This document shows positions 10,554 through 20,527 of a stretch of 64,000 nt of DNA, piece by piece. Every line of letters starts with the position of its first letter. Positions within the stretch are counted from its first letter, which is position 1. Location of the stretch: the NCBI RefSeq assembly GCF_023072595.1, contig NZ_JALLGK010000002.1, forward strand, positions 806,001 to 870,000, read 5' to 3'. This stretch comes from Streptomyces sp. XM4193. GTDB lineage: Bacteria > Actinomycetota > Actinomycetes > Streptomycetales > Streptomycetaceae. Made by a program: the position numbers and the translations under genes. The notes under the pieces were generated by a model that worked only from the letters and a program-made list of their open reading frames with translations, did not search any database and was not told the DNA's origin.

Positions 10554-12212
10554 ATGAACGCACACGACGCGGCCGACCGCGAGCGGCTCGACCGGCTGCC
10601 GGAGTGGGCCGCACTGGCAGACCACCGTGCGGTGCTGGGCGAGGTGGGGCTGCGGGAGCTCTTCGCGACCGATCCGCATCGCGCCGACCGACTCTCGTTG
10701 GAGGTCGGGGACCTCCATCTCGACTACTCCAAGCACCTGGTCACCGACGAGACGCTGCGGCGGCTGACCGCGCTGGCGGACGCCACCGGCGTCGCCGGGC
10801 TGCGCGACGCGATGTTCCGCGGCGAGCGGATCAACAACACGGAGAACCGCGCGGTGCTGCACACCGCCCTGCGCGCCCCGCGCGGCGAGGTCGTCGAGGT
10901 GGACGGCGTCGACGTCGTACCCGCCGTCCACCAAGTCCTGGACCGGATGGCCGAGTTCGCCGACCGGGTGCGGTCGGGGGAGTGGACCGGCCACACCGGG
11001 CAGCGCATCCGCACCGTGGTCAACATCGGCATCGGGGGCTCGGACCTCGGCCCGGCCATGGCGCAGGAGGTGCTGCGCCCCTACAGCGCACGCGAGTTGG
11101 ACTTCCGCTTCGTCTCCAACGTGGACGGCGCGGACCTGCACGAGGCCGTACGCGATCTGGACCCCGCGCGGACGCTGTTCATCGTCGCCTCCAAGACCTT
11201 CACCACCATCGAGACCATCACCAACGCCAAGGCGGCGCGCCGCTGGCTGCTCGACGGGCTCGGAGCCGGCGAGGAGGCGGTGGCCCGGCACTTCGTCGCG
11301 GTGTCGACCAACGCCGAGCAGGTGTCGGACTTCGGCATCGACACGGCCAACATGTTCGAGTTCTGGGACTGGGTCGGCGGACGCTACTCCTACGACTCCG
11401 CGATCGGCCTGTCGCTGATGGTGGCGATCGGACCCACCCGGTTCCGGGAGATGCTCGACGGCTTCCGGCTGATGGACGAGCACTTCCGCACCGCGCCGCC
11501 CGCCCGCAACGCGCCGATGCTGCTGGCCCTGCTGGGAGTCTGGTACGGCGGGTTCTTCGACGCGCACGCGCACGCGGTGCTGCCCTACTCGCACTACCTC
11601 TCGCGGTTCACCGCGTACCTCCAGCAGCTGGACATGGAGTCCAACGGCAAGCGCGTCGACCGGGAGGGCCGGCCCGTCGACTGGCACACCGGCCCCGTGG
11701 TGTGGGGCACCCCGGGCACCAACGGCCAGCACGCGTACTTCCAACTGCTGCACCAGGGCACCCGGTTGATCCCCGCGGATCTGATCGGCTTCGCCGAGCC
11801 GGTCGAGGAGCTGGGCGCCCTGCGCGACCAGCACGATCTGCTGATGGCCAACCTCTTCGCCCAGGGCCAGGCGCTCGCCTTCGGCAAGACGGCCGAGGAG
11901 GTGCGCGCCGAGGGGGTGCCGCAGGAGCTGGTGCCGCACCGCACCTTCCCGGGCAACCGGCCGACCACCACGGTGCTCGCGGGCAGTCTCACCCCGTCCG
12001 TGCTCGGCCAGCTGGTCGCGCTCTACGAGCACAAGGTGTTCGTGCAGGGTGCGATCTGGGGCATCGACTCCTTCGACCAGTGGGGCGTGGAGCTCGGCAA
12101 GGTGCTGGCCAAGCGGCTTGAGCCCGCCCTGACCGAAGGCGACCGGGTGGCGGGCCTGGACTCCTCCACCAGCGCACTGGTGGAGCGCTACCGGAAGTTC
12201 CGCGGACGCTGA
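10554..12212 (+). CDS. pgi: Glucose-6-phosphate isomerase
   Basis: This enzyme interconverts glucose-6-phosphate and fructose-6-phosphate, joining glycolysis to the pentose phosphate pathway. The 552 residues show the sugar-phosphate-binding SIS fold with [13 protein letters not shown], the active-site region YSHYLSRF and ESNGK, and the family signature [13 protein letters not shown]. Length is normal for the large bacterial form. It lies alone between two terminators, unlike what I remember in S. coelicolor, where pgi2 neighbours pgl. Confidence 0.98.
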   Translation: MNAHDAADRERLDRLPEWAALADHRAVLGEVGLRELFATDPHRADRLSLEVGDLHLDYSKHLVTDETLRRLTALADATGVAGLRDAMFRGERINNTENRAVLHTALRAPRGEVVEVDGVDVVPAVHQVLDRMAEFADRVRSGEWTGHTGQRIRTVVNIGIGGSDLGPAMAQEVLRPYSARELDFRFVSNVDGADLHEAVRDLDPARTLFIVASKTFTTIETITNAKAARRWLLDGLGAGEEAVARHFVAVSTNAEQVSDFGIDTANMFEFWDWVGGRYSYDSAIGLSLMVAIGPTRFREMLDGFRLMDEHFRTAPPARNAPMLLALLGVWYGGFFDAHAHAVLPYSHYLSRFTAYLQQLDMESNGKRVDREGRPVDWHTGPVVWGTPGTNGQHAYFQLLHQGTRLIPADLIGFAEPVEELGALRDQHDLLMANLFAQGQALAFGKTAEEVRAEGVPQELVPHRTFPGNRPTTTVLAGSLTPSVLGQLVALYEHKVFVQGAIWGIDSFDQWGVELGKVLAKRLEPALTEGDRVAGLDSSTSALVERYRKFRGR

Positions 12213-12226
12213 CCGCACGGGTCGGC

Positions 12227-12259
12227 AGCCCGTCCGGCCGCCACCGGACCGGACGGGCT
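12227..12259 (+). terminator. Terminator of pgi
   Basis: AGCCCGTCCGG (12227-12237) and CCGGACGGGCT (12249-12259) form an 11-bp perfect stem with an 11-nt loop, 15 bp after the stop codon. Confidence 0.8.
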
Positions 12260-12419
12260 CGCCGTTCCCCGGGCACCCCGATTCGGGCCCCGGCTCCCGG
12301 CCCCGCCGGAGCGTGCGCCGCCCGGGGGCCGTTTCGGACGTGCGGCCCGTCACGCGCCTTCGGTGCGTGGTGGGCACACCGTCGGGGACCCCTCGTGAAA
12401 GCGTGCACAAGCGTGGTCC

Positions 12420-12431
12420 TACGATGGGCCC
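12420..12431 (+). promoter_or_regulatory. Leaderless-type -10 box for ctaA
   Basis: TACGAT (12420-12425) is followed by 6 nt and the GTG at 12432, the spacing expected for a transcript starting at the G of GTG. Confidence 0.55.
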
Positions 12432-13430
12432 GTGTCGAAGATGTCTGCTCTGGTACGCAACCCGCTCGCGTACATCGCCGCGCGTTGGACCCCCTCCCCG
12501 CGCATTCTCGCGCGGGCCGCCCTCGCCGCCGTGGTGATGAGCGTGGTGATCGTGGTGACCGGCGGCGCGGTGCGTCTGACCGGTTCCGGGCTCGGCTGCG
12601 ACACCTGGCCCAAGTGCACCGACGACAGCCTCTTCGCAACCCAGGAGATGGGTCTGCACGGGGCGATCGAGTTCGGCAACCGGATGCTCACCTACGTGCT
12701 CTGCGCGGCCGTCGGCTGGGCGATCATCGCGGCGCGCAGCGTCAAACCACGCCGTACCGGCCTGACCCGCCTCGCCTGGGCGCAGTTCTGGATCGTGATG
12801 GCGAACGCGGTCGTCGGCGGCGTCACGGTGCTGACCGGCCTCAACCCGTACACCGTCGCCGGCCACTTCCTCCTCGCCACCTCACTGATCACGGTGACGC
12901 TGGTGACCTGGGAGCGGGCGCGCGAGGGCGACGAGCCGCCGCGTCCGCTGGTCGGCCCGCGGGTGCGGCAGCTGGCCGTCGCAATGACGGCGGCGGCGGT
13001 GGCGCTGATCGTGGTGGGCACGGTGGTCACCGGTGCCGGGCAGCACGCGGGGGACAGCAGCGACGTACCGCGCATCCCCGTCGACTGGGAGCTGATCACC
13101 CGGATCCACTCGGCGTTCGCCTGGCTGGTGGTGGCGCTGGCGGTCGCGCTGTGGGTGCTGCTGCGCGTGGTCGACGCGCCGCGCGGCCCGCGGGCCCGTG
13201 TCACGGAGCTGCTGGTGGTCCTCGCCTCCCAGGTCCTGGTGGGCTACGCGCAGTACTTCCTGGACTCCCCGGAGCTGCTGGTCGGCATCCATCTGCTCGG
13301 CTCGACCCTGGTGTGGATCGCGGTGGTGCGCGTACTGGTCTCGCTCCGCGAGCGCGGTGCGGCCCCGGTGCCGCCCACCGCCGACCTTCCGGCGGACCGG
13401 GCGTCGGAGCCGGAGCCGGCCTCGGCGTGA
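12432..13430 (+). CDS. ctaA: Haem A synthase (COX15/CtaA family)
   Basis: This membrane enzyme oxidises the haem O methyl group to give haem A for the aa3-type cytochrome oxidase. The 332 residues form about eight hydrophobic spans with the family's conserved His sites (for example LHGAIEFGNRML) and a paired-cysteine loop GCDTWPKC in the first extracytoplasmic loop. The C-terminal 25 residues are a Pro/Glu-rich tail. The GTG start is set by the -10 box; an ATG three codons in is the alternative. ctaB, the preceding enzyme of the pathway, is nearby on the other strand. Confidence 0.95.
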   Translation: MSKMSALVRNPLAYIAARWTPSPRILARAALAAVVMSVVIVVTGGAVRLTGSGLGCDTWPKCTDDSLFATQEMGLHGAIEFGNRMLTYVLCAAVGWAIIAARSVKPRRTGLTRLAWAQFWIVMANAVVGGVTVLTGLNPYTVAGHFLLATSLITVTLVTWERAREGDEPPRPLVGPRVRQLAVAMTAAAVALIVVGTVVTGAGQHAGDSSDVPRIPVDWELITRIHSAFAWLVVALAVALWVLLRVVDAPRGPRARVTELLVVLASQVLVGYAQYFLDSPELLVGIHLLGSTLVWIAVVRVLVSLRERGAAPVPPTADLPADRASEPEPASA

Positions 13431-13444
13431 GCCGCCGCTGAAGC

Positions 13445-13496
13445 ACGTGCAAGGGGCGTGTCCGCCGGAGATCCGGCAGGCACGCCCCTTGCACGT
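13445..13496. terminator. Bidirectional terminator between ctaA and the 119-residue gene
   Basis: A 16-bp perfect inverted repeat (ACGTGCAAGGGGCGTG, 13445-13460, with its complement at 13481-13496) encloses a smaller hairpin GCCGG...CCGGC (13464-13477). It serves the convergent genes ending at 13430 and 13512. Confidence 0.85.
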
Positions 13497-13511
13497 ACTC
13501 GGTTCCGGCGC

Positions 13512-13871
13512 TCAGCCGTTGTCGGGGCCGCCGATCTGCATCCCGGCCATCCGCGACCACTCGTACGGGCCGGTCCGCACCCGGGCGGCGAAGGCGCCGT
13601 CGAAGTCCTTGTGGACGGTGATGCCGGCGCGCTCCACGGCCTGTACGGCGATCTCGTGGCTGGTGGCCACCAGATCGCCCCACTCGCCGTTCTCGCCGAC
13701 CAGGACGATGCGGGCGCCCCGCTGGCCGAGGTAGGCGACCTGTCCTTCCGCGCTGCCGCCGTGACTCCTGGCGAACGCGTCGATCTGCTTGGCCAGTCGG
13801 GCCGCCTGGCGATCCGCCTTGGTACGGCTCGCGCGGCTCCCGCTCTCGTCAGCCTGCTTCGTCTCTGCCAT
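13512..13871 (-). CDS. Conserved actinobacterial protein of unknown function
   Basis: The 119 residues begin with a hydrophilic Lys/Arg/Glu-rich segment (1-35, possibly helical) and continue as a compact domain containing ARIVLVGENGEWGDLVATSHE. There is no signal peptide or membrane span. I remember similar small proteins between ctaA and ctaB in Streptomyces but no function. ATG 13871 sits 6 nt after TAGCAT on the minus strand, so the message is probably leaderless, and a 14-bp palindrome covers that box. Confidence 0.85.
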   Translation of the reverse strand: MAETKQADESGSRASRTKADRQAARLAKQIDAFARSHGGSAEGQVAYLGQRGARIVLVGENGEWGDLVATSHEIAVQAVERAGITVHKDFDGAFAARVRTGPYEWSRMAGMQIGGPDNG

Positions 13872-13894
13872 GCGCTGATGCTACCCGTGGGTAG
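13872..13894 (-). promoter_or_regulatory. Promoter with overlapping palindrome, 119-residue gene
   Basis: Read on the minus strand, TAGCAT (complement of 13878-13883) is followed by 6 nt and the ATG. CTACCCGTGGGTAG (13881-13894) is a perfect CTACCC-GT-GGGTAG palindrome that overlaps the -10 box, an ideal place for a repressor. Confidence 0.5.
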
Positions 13895-14008
13895 ATCATC
13901 CGGCGACGTGCCTGCGGGTGGTTTGCGCCACTCCCTCCTGCGGACAGCGGCCTCGGCGCGACGGGACGACACGGACTCCGGCGGACGAGCGCGGGCGGGT
14001 GGAGCGTG

Positions 14009-14061
14009 CCCCTCGCCGTTCGGGCGGGACGCGAACGGCCCCCCGCCCGAAAGGCGAGGGG
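14009..14061 (-). terminator. Terminator of ctaB
   Basis: A 20-bp stem with one mismatch runs from 14009-14028 to 14042-14061 (outer arms CCCCTCGCC and GGCGAGGGG, inner arms TTCGGGCGGG and CCCGCCCGAA), about 40 bp past the ctaB stop. Confidence 0.85.
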
Positions 14062-14103
14062 CCGTGGCGTCGGCGGAGCCGGAAGCCGCGAAGGGCCGAC
14101 GGA

Positions 14104-15057
14104 TCAGCGCACGAAAGGATCGATCGCCACCGCGACGAAGATCAGCGAGACATAGGTGATCGACCAGTGGAAGAGGCGCATCTCCTTGAGCTTGGCGCCC
14201 GCTGCCCCGGCCTTCGCCCTGTTCTGCAAGGCGTGTGCCTCCCAGAGCCACCAACCGCCCGCGGCCAGCGCGACGGCGGTGTAGAACCAGCCCACGTAGC
14301 CCAGCGGCCACAGGGTCAGCGACACCGCGACCATGACCCAGCTGTAGAGGACGATCTGCCGGGCGACCACGCGGTTGGAGGCGATGACCGGCAGCATCGG
14401 GACGCCCACGCGGGCGTAGTCCTCCTTGACCTTCATCGACAGCGGCCAGTAGTGCGGCGGCGTCCAGAAGAAGATGACCATGAAGAGGACCACGGCGGCC
14501 CAGCTGACCTCGTTGGTGACCGAGGACCAGCCGATCAGCACCGGCATGCAGCCGGCGATCCCGCCCCAGATGATGTTCTGCGAGGTGCGGCGCTTGAGCA
14601 GCATCGTGTAGACGAGCACGTAGAACAGCAGCGCGCCGAGCGCGAGCGCGGCGGAGAGCCAGTTGACCAGCAGACCGAACCACAGGGTGGACACGACCGC
14701 GAGGGTCAGTCCGAAGACCAGACCCTGGCGGGGCGTCAGCACCCCGGTGACCAGCGGCCGCTGGGCGGTCCTGGACATGAGCGCGTCGATGTCGCGGTCG
14801 ATGTACATGTTGAGCGCGTTGGCGCCGCCGGCGGAGAGATACCCGCCGACGCAGGTCACCAGAACCAGCCACAGGTCGGGCACACCCTGCGCCGCCAGGA
14901 ACATCACCGGGACCGTGGTGATGAGCAGCAGCTCGATGATGCGGGGCTTGGTGAGCGCGACGTACGCCTTGACCTTTGCCATCAGTGAGGGCCGGTGGGC
15001 CGCTGGTGCCGGCCCCGCAGCGATCACTCCCGCGGGACGGGATTCGACGTCCGTCAC
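14104..15057 (-). CDS. ctaB: Protohaem IX farnesyltransferase (haem O synthase)
   Basis: This UbiA-type membrane prenyltransferase adds a farnesyl group to haem B to make haem O, the substrate of CtaA. The prenyl-diphosphate-binding Asp motif is seen in [12 protein letters not shown], and the second conserved loop in [16 protein letters not shown]. There are about nine hydrophobic spans in 317 residues. I chose GTG 15057 because AGGGGTG lies just upstream and because the first residues then match orthologues (TDVESRPAG); GTG 15063 and ATG 15081 are in frame. It is divergent from tkt. Confidence 0.93.
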   Translation of the reverse strand: MTDVESRPAGVIAAGPAPAAHRPSLMAKVKAYVALTKPRIIELLLITTVPVMFLAAQGVPDLWLVLVTCVGGYLSAGGANALNMYIDRDIDALMSRTAQRPLVTGVLTPRQGLVFGLTLAVVSTLWFGLLVNWLSAALALGALLFYVLVYTMLLKRRTSQNIIWGGIAGCMPVLIGWSSVTNEVSWAAVVLFMVIFFWTPPHYWPLSMKVKEDYARVGVPMLPVIASNRVVARQIVLYSWVMVAVSLTLWPLGYVGWFYTAVALAAGGWWLWEAHALQNRAKAGAAGAKLKEMRLFHWSITYVSLIFVAVAIDPFVR

Positions 15058-15730
15058 GAACACCCCTGAATCAAGTGACATCCGCGGCAGGCGCCGCGAG
15101 AAACCGTCGAGCACCAGGGGGTTCCGTCCCCGCAGGGCTCGCGCATACCACGCCACTTTAGACGTACGCCATACCCGACTCGGCGCCGGGGTGGTCGGGT
15201 TGGCGCTTCCGCGCACACCGCCCGGGGCGCCGCGCGGCCTCGTCCGTCGGCAGGACCGCGCGCCGCACGGCCCGGTGCCGACCCCGTACACCGACCGGTG
15301 CGGGCGGGGGTGCGCACGGCGTTGCGTACGGCGGCGCGGACGGTCGCCGCCGAAGGGGACGGAAGGATGCCGGAGGACCCTGCCGGGCGCCGCCGGCGGA
15401 GTGCGTCCCGGCCCGGTGCCCGCTCCCGCCCGTCCTTCGTCCTCCCGTTCTCTCGCGCTCGAACGCTGTTCCCACCGCGCAGGTGCGCCGGGGAATTCGT
15501 ACACGATCGAGCGTCGGGGCCGGGGGAGCGGAGTCCGCCGCACCCGGTGACGGTGTCGCCGACCGCGCCCGGATCGCCGCGCAGAGCGGCCCGAACGGCG
15601 TGCTCAGCACGCCCGTACCACGGTACGAACGCCGGGAACCGCCGCCCCGGCGCGGGGGTAGGCTCGAGTGCGCCGGGTGAAGGAGAAGGCCGCCGGCTTT
15701 TCGTTTGTGTGAGAGGAGCCCTGAGCCAGG
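15058..15730. other. Divergent ctaB-tkt control region, no gene seen
   Basis: This 673-bp region is the largest gene-free stretch of the window. It contains the palindrome CGTACC-AC-GGTACG (15614-15627), about 30 bp before the tkt -10 box. Near 15491, GGGGAATTCG interrupts the GC-rich sequence. The part near ctaB (15145-15175) is locally AT-richer, as expected for a minus-strand promoter, but I cannot fix a box. Several frames cross the region; none looks like protein. Confidence 0.6.
15659..15664 (+). promoter_or_regulatory. Probable -10 box of the tkt operon
   Basis: TAGGCT lies 66 bp before the GTG of tkt, giving a leader of about 60 nt. No convincing -35 hexamer was found. Confidence 0.45.
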
Positions 15731-17827
15731 GTGAGCATCAAGCCGACCATCACAGAGACCGAGTCGGACGCGCAGGCGTTCGAGTGGACCGAATTGGACC
15801 AGCGCGCCGTCGACACCGCCCGGATCCTGGCGATGGACGCCGTGCAGAAGGTGGGCAACGGACACCCCGGCACCGCGATGAGTCTCGCGCCCGCCGCGCA
15901 CGTCCTCTTCCAGAAGGTCATGCGCCACGACCCGGCGGTGGCCGACTGGACCGGCCGCGACCGGTTCGTGCTGTCCGTCGGCCACTCCAGCCTCACCCTC
16001 TACATCCAGCTCTACCTCGCCGGTTACGGCCTGGAGCTGGAGGACCTCAAGTCCTTCCGCACCTGGGACAGCAAGACCCCGGGCCACCCGGAGGTCGGTC
16101 ACACCACCGGAGTGGAGACGACCACCGGCCCGCTCGGCCAGGGCATCGGCAACGCCGTCGGCATGGCCATGGCCGCACGCTACGAGCGCGGGCTCTTCGA
16201 CCCGGAGACCGCCGAGGGCGAGTCCCCCTTCGACCACACCATCTGGGTGTTCGCCGGCGACGGCTGCCTCCAGGAGGGCGTGGCCGCCGAAGCGTCCTCG
16301 CTCGCCGGCCACCAGAAGCTCGGCAACCTCGTCATGCTCTGGGACGACAACCACATCTCCATCGAGGGTGACACCGAGACCGCCGTCTCCGAGGACACCC
16401 TCGCCCGCTACGAGGCGTACGGCTGGCACGTCCAGCGCGTCGAGCAGCAGGAGAACGGCGACCTCGACCCCGAGGGCCTCTACCGCGCACTGGTCGCGGC
16501 ACGGGCCGAAACGGGCCGCCCCTCGCTGATCGCCGCTCGCTCGATCATCGCCTGGCCGGCGCCGAACGCGCAGAACACCGAGGCCGCGCACGGCTCGGCA
16601 CTCGGCGCCGAGGAGGTCGCCGAGACCAAGCGCGTCCTCGGCTTCGACCCGGAGCAGAGCTTCCAGGTGGACGACGCCGTCATCGCCCACACCCGCGCCG
16701 CGCTCGACCGCGGGCGCGAGGCGCGCGAGGCGTGGGAGAAGGAGCTCGCTGCCTGGCGCGGCGCCAACGCCGTGCGCGCCGCCGAGTTCGACCGGATCAG
16801 CGCCGGCGAGCTGCCGCAGGGCTGGGAGGAGCAGCTCCCCTCCTTCGAGGCAGGCAAGGACGTCGCCACCCGCAAGGCGAGCGGTGCGGTGCTCAAGGCG
16901 CTCGGCCCGGTGCTGCCCGAGCTGTGGGGCGGCTCCGCCGACCTCGCGGGCTCCAACAACACCACCATCGAGAACACTTCGTTCCTCCCGGCGGGCAACA
17001 GCCTGCCCGAGGCCGACCCGTACGGCCGCACCGTCCACTACGGCATCCGCGAGCACGCCATGGGCTCGGTGATGAACGGCGTCGCCCTGCACGGCAACAC
17101 CCGGATCTACGGCGGCACCTTCCTGGTGTTCTCCGACTACATGCGCCCCGCGGTGCGGCTCGCCGCGCTGATGCGCACCCCGGTCACCTACGTGTGGACG
17201 CACGACTCCATCGGCCTCGGCGAGGACGGCCCCACCCACCAGCCGGTGGAGCACCTCTCCGCGCTCCGCACCATCCCCGGCCTGAACGTCGTACGCCCCG
17301 CCGACGCCAACGAGACGGCCACCGTCTGGGCCGAGATCCTGCGTCGGCACTCCGACCGGCCGGCTCCGCACGGCATCGCGCTCACCCGGCAGAACGTCCC
17401 GACCTACGAGGCCAACCCCGAGGCCGCCAGGGGCGGTTACGTGCTGCGCGAGGCCGTCGACGGCGATCCGCAGGTGGTGCTGCTGGCGACCGGCTCCGAG
17501 GTGCAGCTCGCGGTGGAGGCCCGGGAGGAGCTGGAGGCGGCCGGCGTGCCGACCCGGGTCGTCTCGGTGCCCTGCATGGAATGGTTCCAGGAGCAGGACC
17601 AGCAGTGGCGCGACTCCGTGCTGCCGCCCTCGGTCCGGGCCAGGGTCGCGGTCGAGGCCGGCGTCGGGCAGAGCTGGTACCGCTACCTGGGCGACGCCGG
17701 TCGGCTCGTCTCGCTGGAGCACTTCGGTGCTTCGGCCGACTACCTGAAACTGTTCGAGGAGTTCGGGCTCACCTCGCAGGCGGTCGTCGCCGCGGCCCGG
17801 GAATCACTCGCCGCCGCTCGGCGCTGA
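15731..17827 (+). CDS. tkt: Transketolase
   Basis: This thiamine-diphosphate enzyme moves two-carbon units between sugar phosphates in the non-oxidative pentose phosphate pathway. The 698 residues show [13 protein letters not shown] with the catalytic His, the ThDP/Mg motif from GDGCLQEG to DDNHIS, and the pyrimidine-domain signature [17 protein letters not shown] 15731 agrees with orthologue length. It opens the operon tkt-tal-zwf-opcA-pgl; tal follows after 34 bp. Confidence 0.98.
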   Translation: MSIKPTITETESDAQAFEWTELDQRAVDTARILAMDAVQKVGNGHPGTAMSLAPAAHVLFQKVMRHDPAVADWTGRDRFVLSVGHSSLTLYIQLYLAGYGLELEDLKSFRTWDSKTPGHPEVGHTTGVETTTGPLGQGIGNAVGMAMAARYERGLFDPETAEGESPFDHTIWVFAGDGCLQEGVAAEASSLAGHQKLGNLVMLWDDNHISIEGDTETAVSEDTLARYEAYGWHVQRVEQQENGDLDPEGLYRALVAARAETGRPSLIAARSIIAWPAPNAQNTEAAHGSALGAEEVAETKRVLGFDPEQSFQVDDAVIAHTRAALDRGREAREAWEKELAAWRGANAVRAAEFDRISAGELPQGWEEQLPSFEAGKDVATRKASGAVLKALGPVLPELWGGSADLAGSNNTTIENTSFLPAGNSLPEADPYGRTVHYGIREHAMGSVMNGVALHGNTRIYGGTFLVFSDYMRPAVRLAALMRTPVTYVWTHDSIGLGEDGPTHQPVEHLSALRTIPGLNVVRPADANETATVWAEILRRHSDRPAPHGIALTRQNVPTYEANPEAARGGYVLREAVDGDPQVVLLATGSEVQLAVEAREELEAAGVPTRVVSVPCMEWFQEQDQQWRDSVLPPSVRARVAVEAGVGQSWYRYLGDAGRLVSLEHFGASADYLKLFEEFGLTSQAVVAAARESLAAARR

Positions 17828-17861
17828 CGCACACACACGCTACGTAGGAGATGCATTACCC

Positions 17862-18980
17862 ATGACAGACGCACTGGGCCGCCTCTCGGAGGAAGGCGTC
17901 GCGATCTGGCTCGACGACCTGTCGCGCGAGCGCATCACGTCGGGCAACCTCGCCGAGCTCATCGACCAGAAGAACGTCGTCGGCGTCACCACCAACCCGG
18001 CGATCTTCCAGAAGGCGATCTCGGCCGGTGAGGGGTACGAGCAGCAGCTGACCGATCTGGCCGTGCGCCGGGTCGGCACGGAGGAAGCCGTACGGATGGT
18101 GACGACCGCCGATGTGCGCGACGCCGCCGACATCCTGCGCCCGGTCCACGAGGCGACCGGCGGCCGGGACGGCCGGGTCTCCATCGAGGTCGACCCCCGC
18201 CTGGCGCACAACACCGCCGCCACGGTCGCCGAGGCCCGCCAGCTCGCCTGGCTGGTGGACCGTCCGAACACGCTGATCAAGATCCCCGCCACCAGGGCCG
18301 GCCTGCCCGCGATCACCGAGGTGATCGCCAACGGCATCAGCGTCAACGTCACGCTGATCTTCTCGCTGGAGCGCTACCGCGAGGTGATGGACGCCTACCT
18401 CTCGGGTCTGGAGAAGGCCGACGCCAAGGGCCTGGACGTCTCCCAGATCCACTCGGTCGCCTCCTTCTTCGTCTCCCGGGTCGACACCGAGATCGACCGG
18501 CGGCTCGACGAGCTGGGCACCGAGGAGGCCAAGTCGCTGCGCGGCAAGGCCGCCCTCGCCAACGCCCGCCTCGCCCACCAAGCGTTCGAGGAGGTCCTCG
18601 ACTCGCCGCGCTGGCAGGCGCTCGCCACCAAGAACGCCAACGCCCAGCGTCCGCTGTGGGCGTCCACGGGCGTGAAGGACCCGGCGTACCCGGACACCCT
18701 CTACGTCACGGAGCTGGTCGTGCGCGGCACGGTCAACACCATGCCGGAGGCCACCCTGGAGGCGACCGAGGACCACGGCGAGATCACCGGCGACACCGTG
18801 CACGGCACCTACGAGCAGTCCCGGGCCGACCTGGACGCTCTGGAGAAGCTGGGCATCTCCTACGACGAGGTGGTCCAGCTGCTGGAGGACCAGGCCGTCG
18901 CGAAGTTCGAGGAGCCGTGGAACAGCCTCCTGGCCTCCACAGAGAAGGAACTCAACCGCCTCGCCCCCGAGGAGCGCTGA
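17862..18980 (+). CDS. tal: Transaldolase
   Basis: This enzyme transfers a dihydroxyacetone unit between sedoheptulose-7-phosphate and glyceraldehyde-3-phosphate. The 372 residues are the long actinobacterial form. The Schiff-base Lys140 is in [12 protein letters not shown], and the N-terminal signature GVTTNPAIF is at residues 41-49. ATG 17862 follows TAGGAGA. zwf begins 5 bp past the stop. Confidence 0.97.
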   Translation: MTDALGRLSEEGVAIWLDDLSRERITSGNLAELIDQKNVVGVTTNPAIFQKAISAGEGYEQQLTDLAVRRVGTEEAVRMVTTADVRDAADILRPVHEATGGRDGRVSIEVDPRLAHNTAATVAEARQLAWLVDRPNTLIKIPATRAGLPAITEVIANGISVNVTLIFSLERYREVMDAYLSGLEKADAKGLDVSQIHSVASFFVSRVDTEIDRRLDELGTEEAKSLRGKAALANARLAHQAFEEVLDSPRWQALATKNANAQRPLWASTGVKDPAYPDTLYVTELVVRGTVNTMPEATLEATEDHGEITGDTVHGTYEQSRADLDALEKLGISYDEVVQLLEDQAVAKFEEPWNSLLASTEKELNRLAPEER

Positions 18981-18985
18981 CACAG

Positions 18986-20527
18986 TTGAGCGGCGAATCC
19001 GGCGTCGACGACGCCAACCCGCTGCGTGACGCCCAGGACCGACGGCTCCCGCGCATCGCGGGGCCGTCGGGCCTGGTGATCTTCGGCGTCACCGGTGATC
19101 TCTCCCGCAAGAAGCTGATGCCCGCGGTCTACGACCTGGCCAACCGCGGGCTTCTCCCACCGGGCTTCTCCCTCGTCGGGTTCGCCCGCCGGGACTGGGA
19201 GCACGAGGACTTCGCCGAGGTCGTGCGCGAAGCGGTCGAGGAGCACGCCCGCACGCCCTTCCGGGCGGAGGTCTGGGAGCAGCTGGCCCAGGGGATGCGC
19301 TTCGTCCCGGGCGTCTTCGACGACGACGAGGCGTTCGACCGGCTGCGCGACACCATCGAGGCTCTGGACAAGGAGCGCGGCACCGGGGGGAACTTCGCGT
19401 TCTACCTCTCCGTGCCGCCCAAGTTCTTCCCCACCGTCGTGCAGCAGCTCAAGAAGCACGGCCTCTCGGACGCGCCCGAGGGCTCCTGGCGCAGAGCCGT
19501 GGTCGAGAAGCCCTTCGGCCACGACCTCAAGAGCGCCCAGGAGCTGAACCAGGTCGTCTACGGCGTCTTCCGCGCCAGCCAGGTCTTCCGGATCGACCAC
19601 TACCTGGGCAAGGAGACCGTCCAGAACATCCTGGCGCTGCGGTTCGCCAACACGATGTTCGAGCCCCTGTGGAACAGGTCCTACGTGGACCATGTGCAGA
19701 TCACCATGGCCGAGGACATCGGCATCGGCGGTCGGGCCGGTTACTACGACGGCATCGGCTCCGCCCGGGACGTCATCCAGAACCACCTGCTCCAGCTGCT
19801 CGCCCTGACCGCGATGGAGGAGCCGTCCTCCTTCGACGCCAAGGCGCTGCTCCTGGAGAAGCTGAAGGTGCTGCGCGCCGTGCGGCTGCCGGAGGACCTG
19901 GGCCGCCACACCGTGCGCGGCCAGTACACCGCGGGCTGGCAGGGCGGCGAGAAGGTGCCCGGCTACCTCGACGAGGACGGCATCGACCCGCGTTCCAAGA
20001 CCGACACCTTCGCCGCGATCAAGCTGGAGATCGACAACCGCCGCTGGGCGGGCGTGCCGTTCTATCTGCGCACCGGCAAGCGGCTCGGCAGGCGGGTCAC
20101 CGAGATCGCGGTGGTCTTCCAGCGAGCCCCGTACTCGCCCTTCAACGCCACCGACACCCAGGAGCTGGGCCAGAACGCACTGGTCATCCGGGTGCAGCCG
20201 GACGAGGGCGTGACGATCCGCTTCGGCTCCAAGGTGCCCGGCACCTCCATGGAGATCCGCGACGTCACCATGGACTTCGCGTACGGAGAGTCCTTCACCG
20301 AGTCCAGTCCCGAGGCGTACGAGCGGCTGATCCTGGACGTGCTGCTCGGCGACTCCAACCTCTTCCCGCGCCACCAGGAGGTCGAGAGGTCCTGGGAGAT
20401 CCTCGACCCGGTCGAGGAGTACTGGGACACCCACGGCAGGCCGGAGCCGTACGTGGCGGGGACCTGGGGGCCGAAGGCCGCCGACGAGATGCTCGCGCGC
20501 GACGGTAGGAGCTGGCGCCGGCCATGA
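18986..20527 (+). CDS. zwf: Glucose-6-phosphate dehydrogenase
   Basis: This is the first, NADPH-forming step of the oxidative pentose phosphate pathway. The 513 residues carry the dinucleotide motif FGVTGDLSRKKL and the active-site signature RIDHYLGKE. I chose the TTG at 18986 because it is the first start codon after tal, GGAG lies 11 nt upstream, and the protein then aligns with orthologues that begin shortly before NPLRDAQDRRLPRI. It overlaps opcA by ATGA, fitting the known need for OpcA to assemble active enzyme. Confidence 0.95.
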   Translation: MSGESGVDDANPLRDAQDRRLPRIAGPSGLVIFGVTGDLSRKKLMPAVYDLANRGLLPPGFSLVGFARRDWEHEDFAEVVREAVEEHARTPFRAEVWEQLAQGMRFVPGVFDDDEAFDRLRDTIEALDKERGTGGNFAFYLSVPPKFFPTVVQQLKKHGLSDAPEGSWRRAVVEKPFGHDLKSAQELNQVVYGVFRASQVFRIDHYLGKETVQNILALRFANTMFEPLWNRSYVDHVQITMAEDIGIGGRAGYYDGIGSARDVIQNHLLQLLALTAMEEPSSFDAKALLLEKLKVLRAVRLPEDLGRHTVRGQYTAGWQGGEKVPGYLDEDGIDPRSKTDTFAAIKLEIDNRRWAGVPFYLRTGKRLGRRVTEIAVVFQRAPYSPFNATDTQELGQNALVIRVQPDEGVTIRFGSKVPGTSMEIRDVTMDFAYGESFTESSPEAYERLILDVLLGDSNLFPRHQEVERSWEILDPVEEYWDTHGRPEPYVAGTWGPKAADEMLARDGRSWRRP

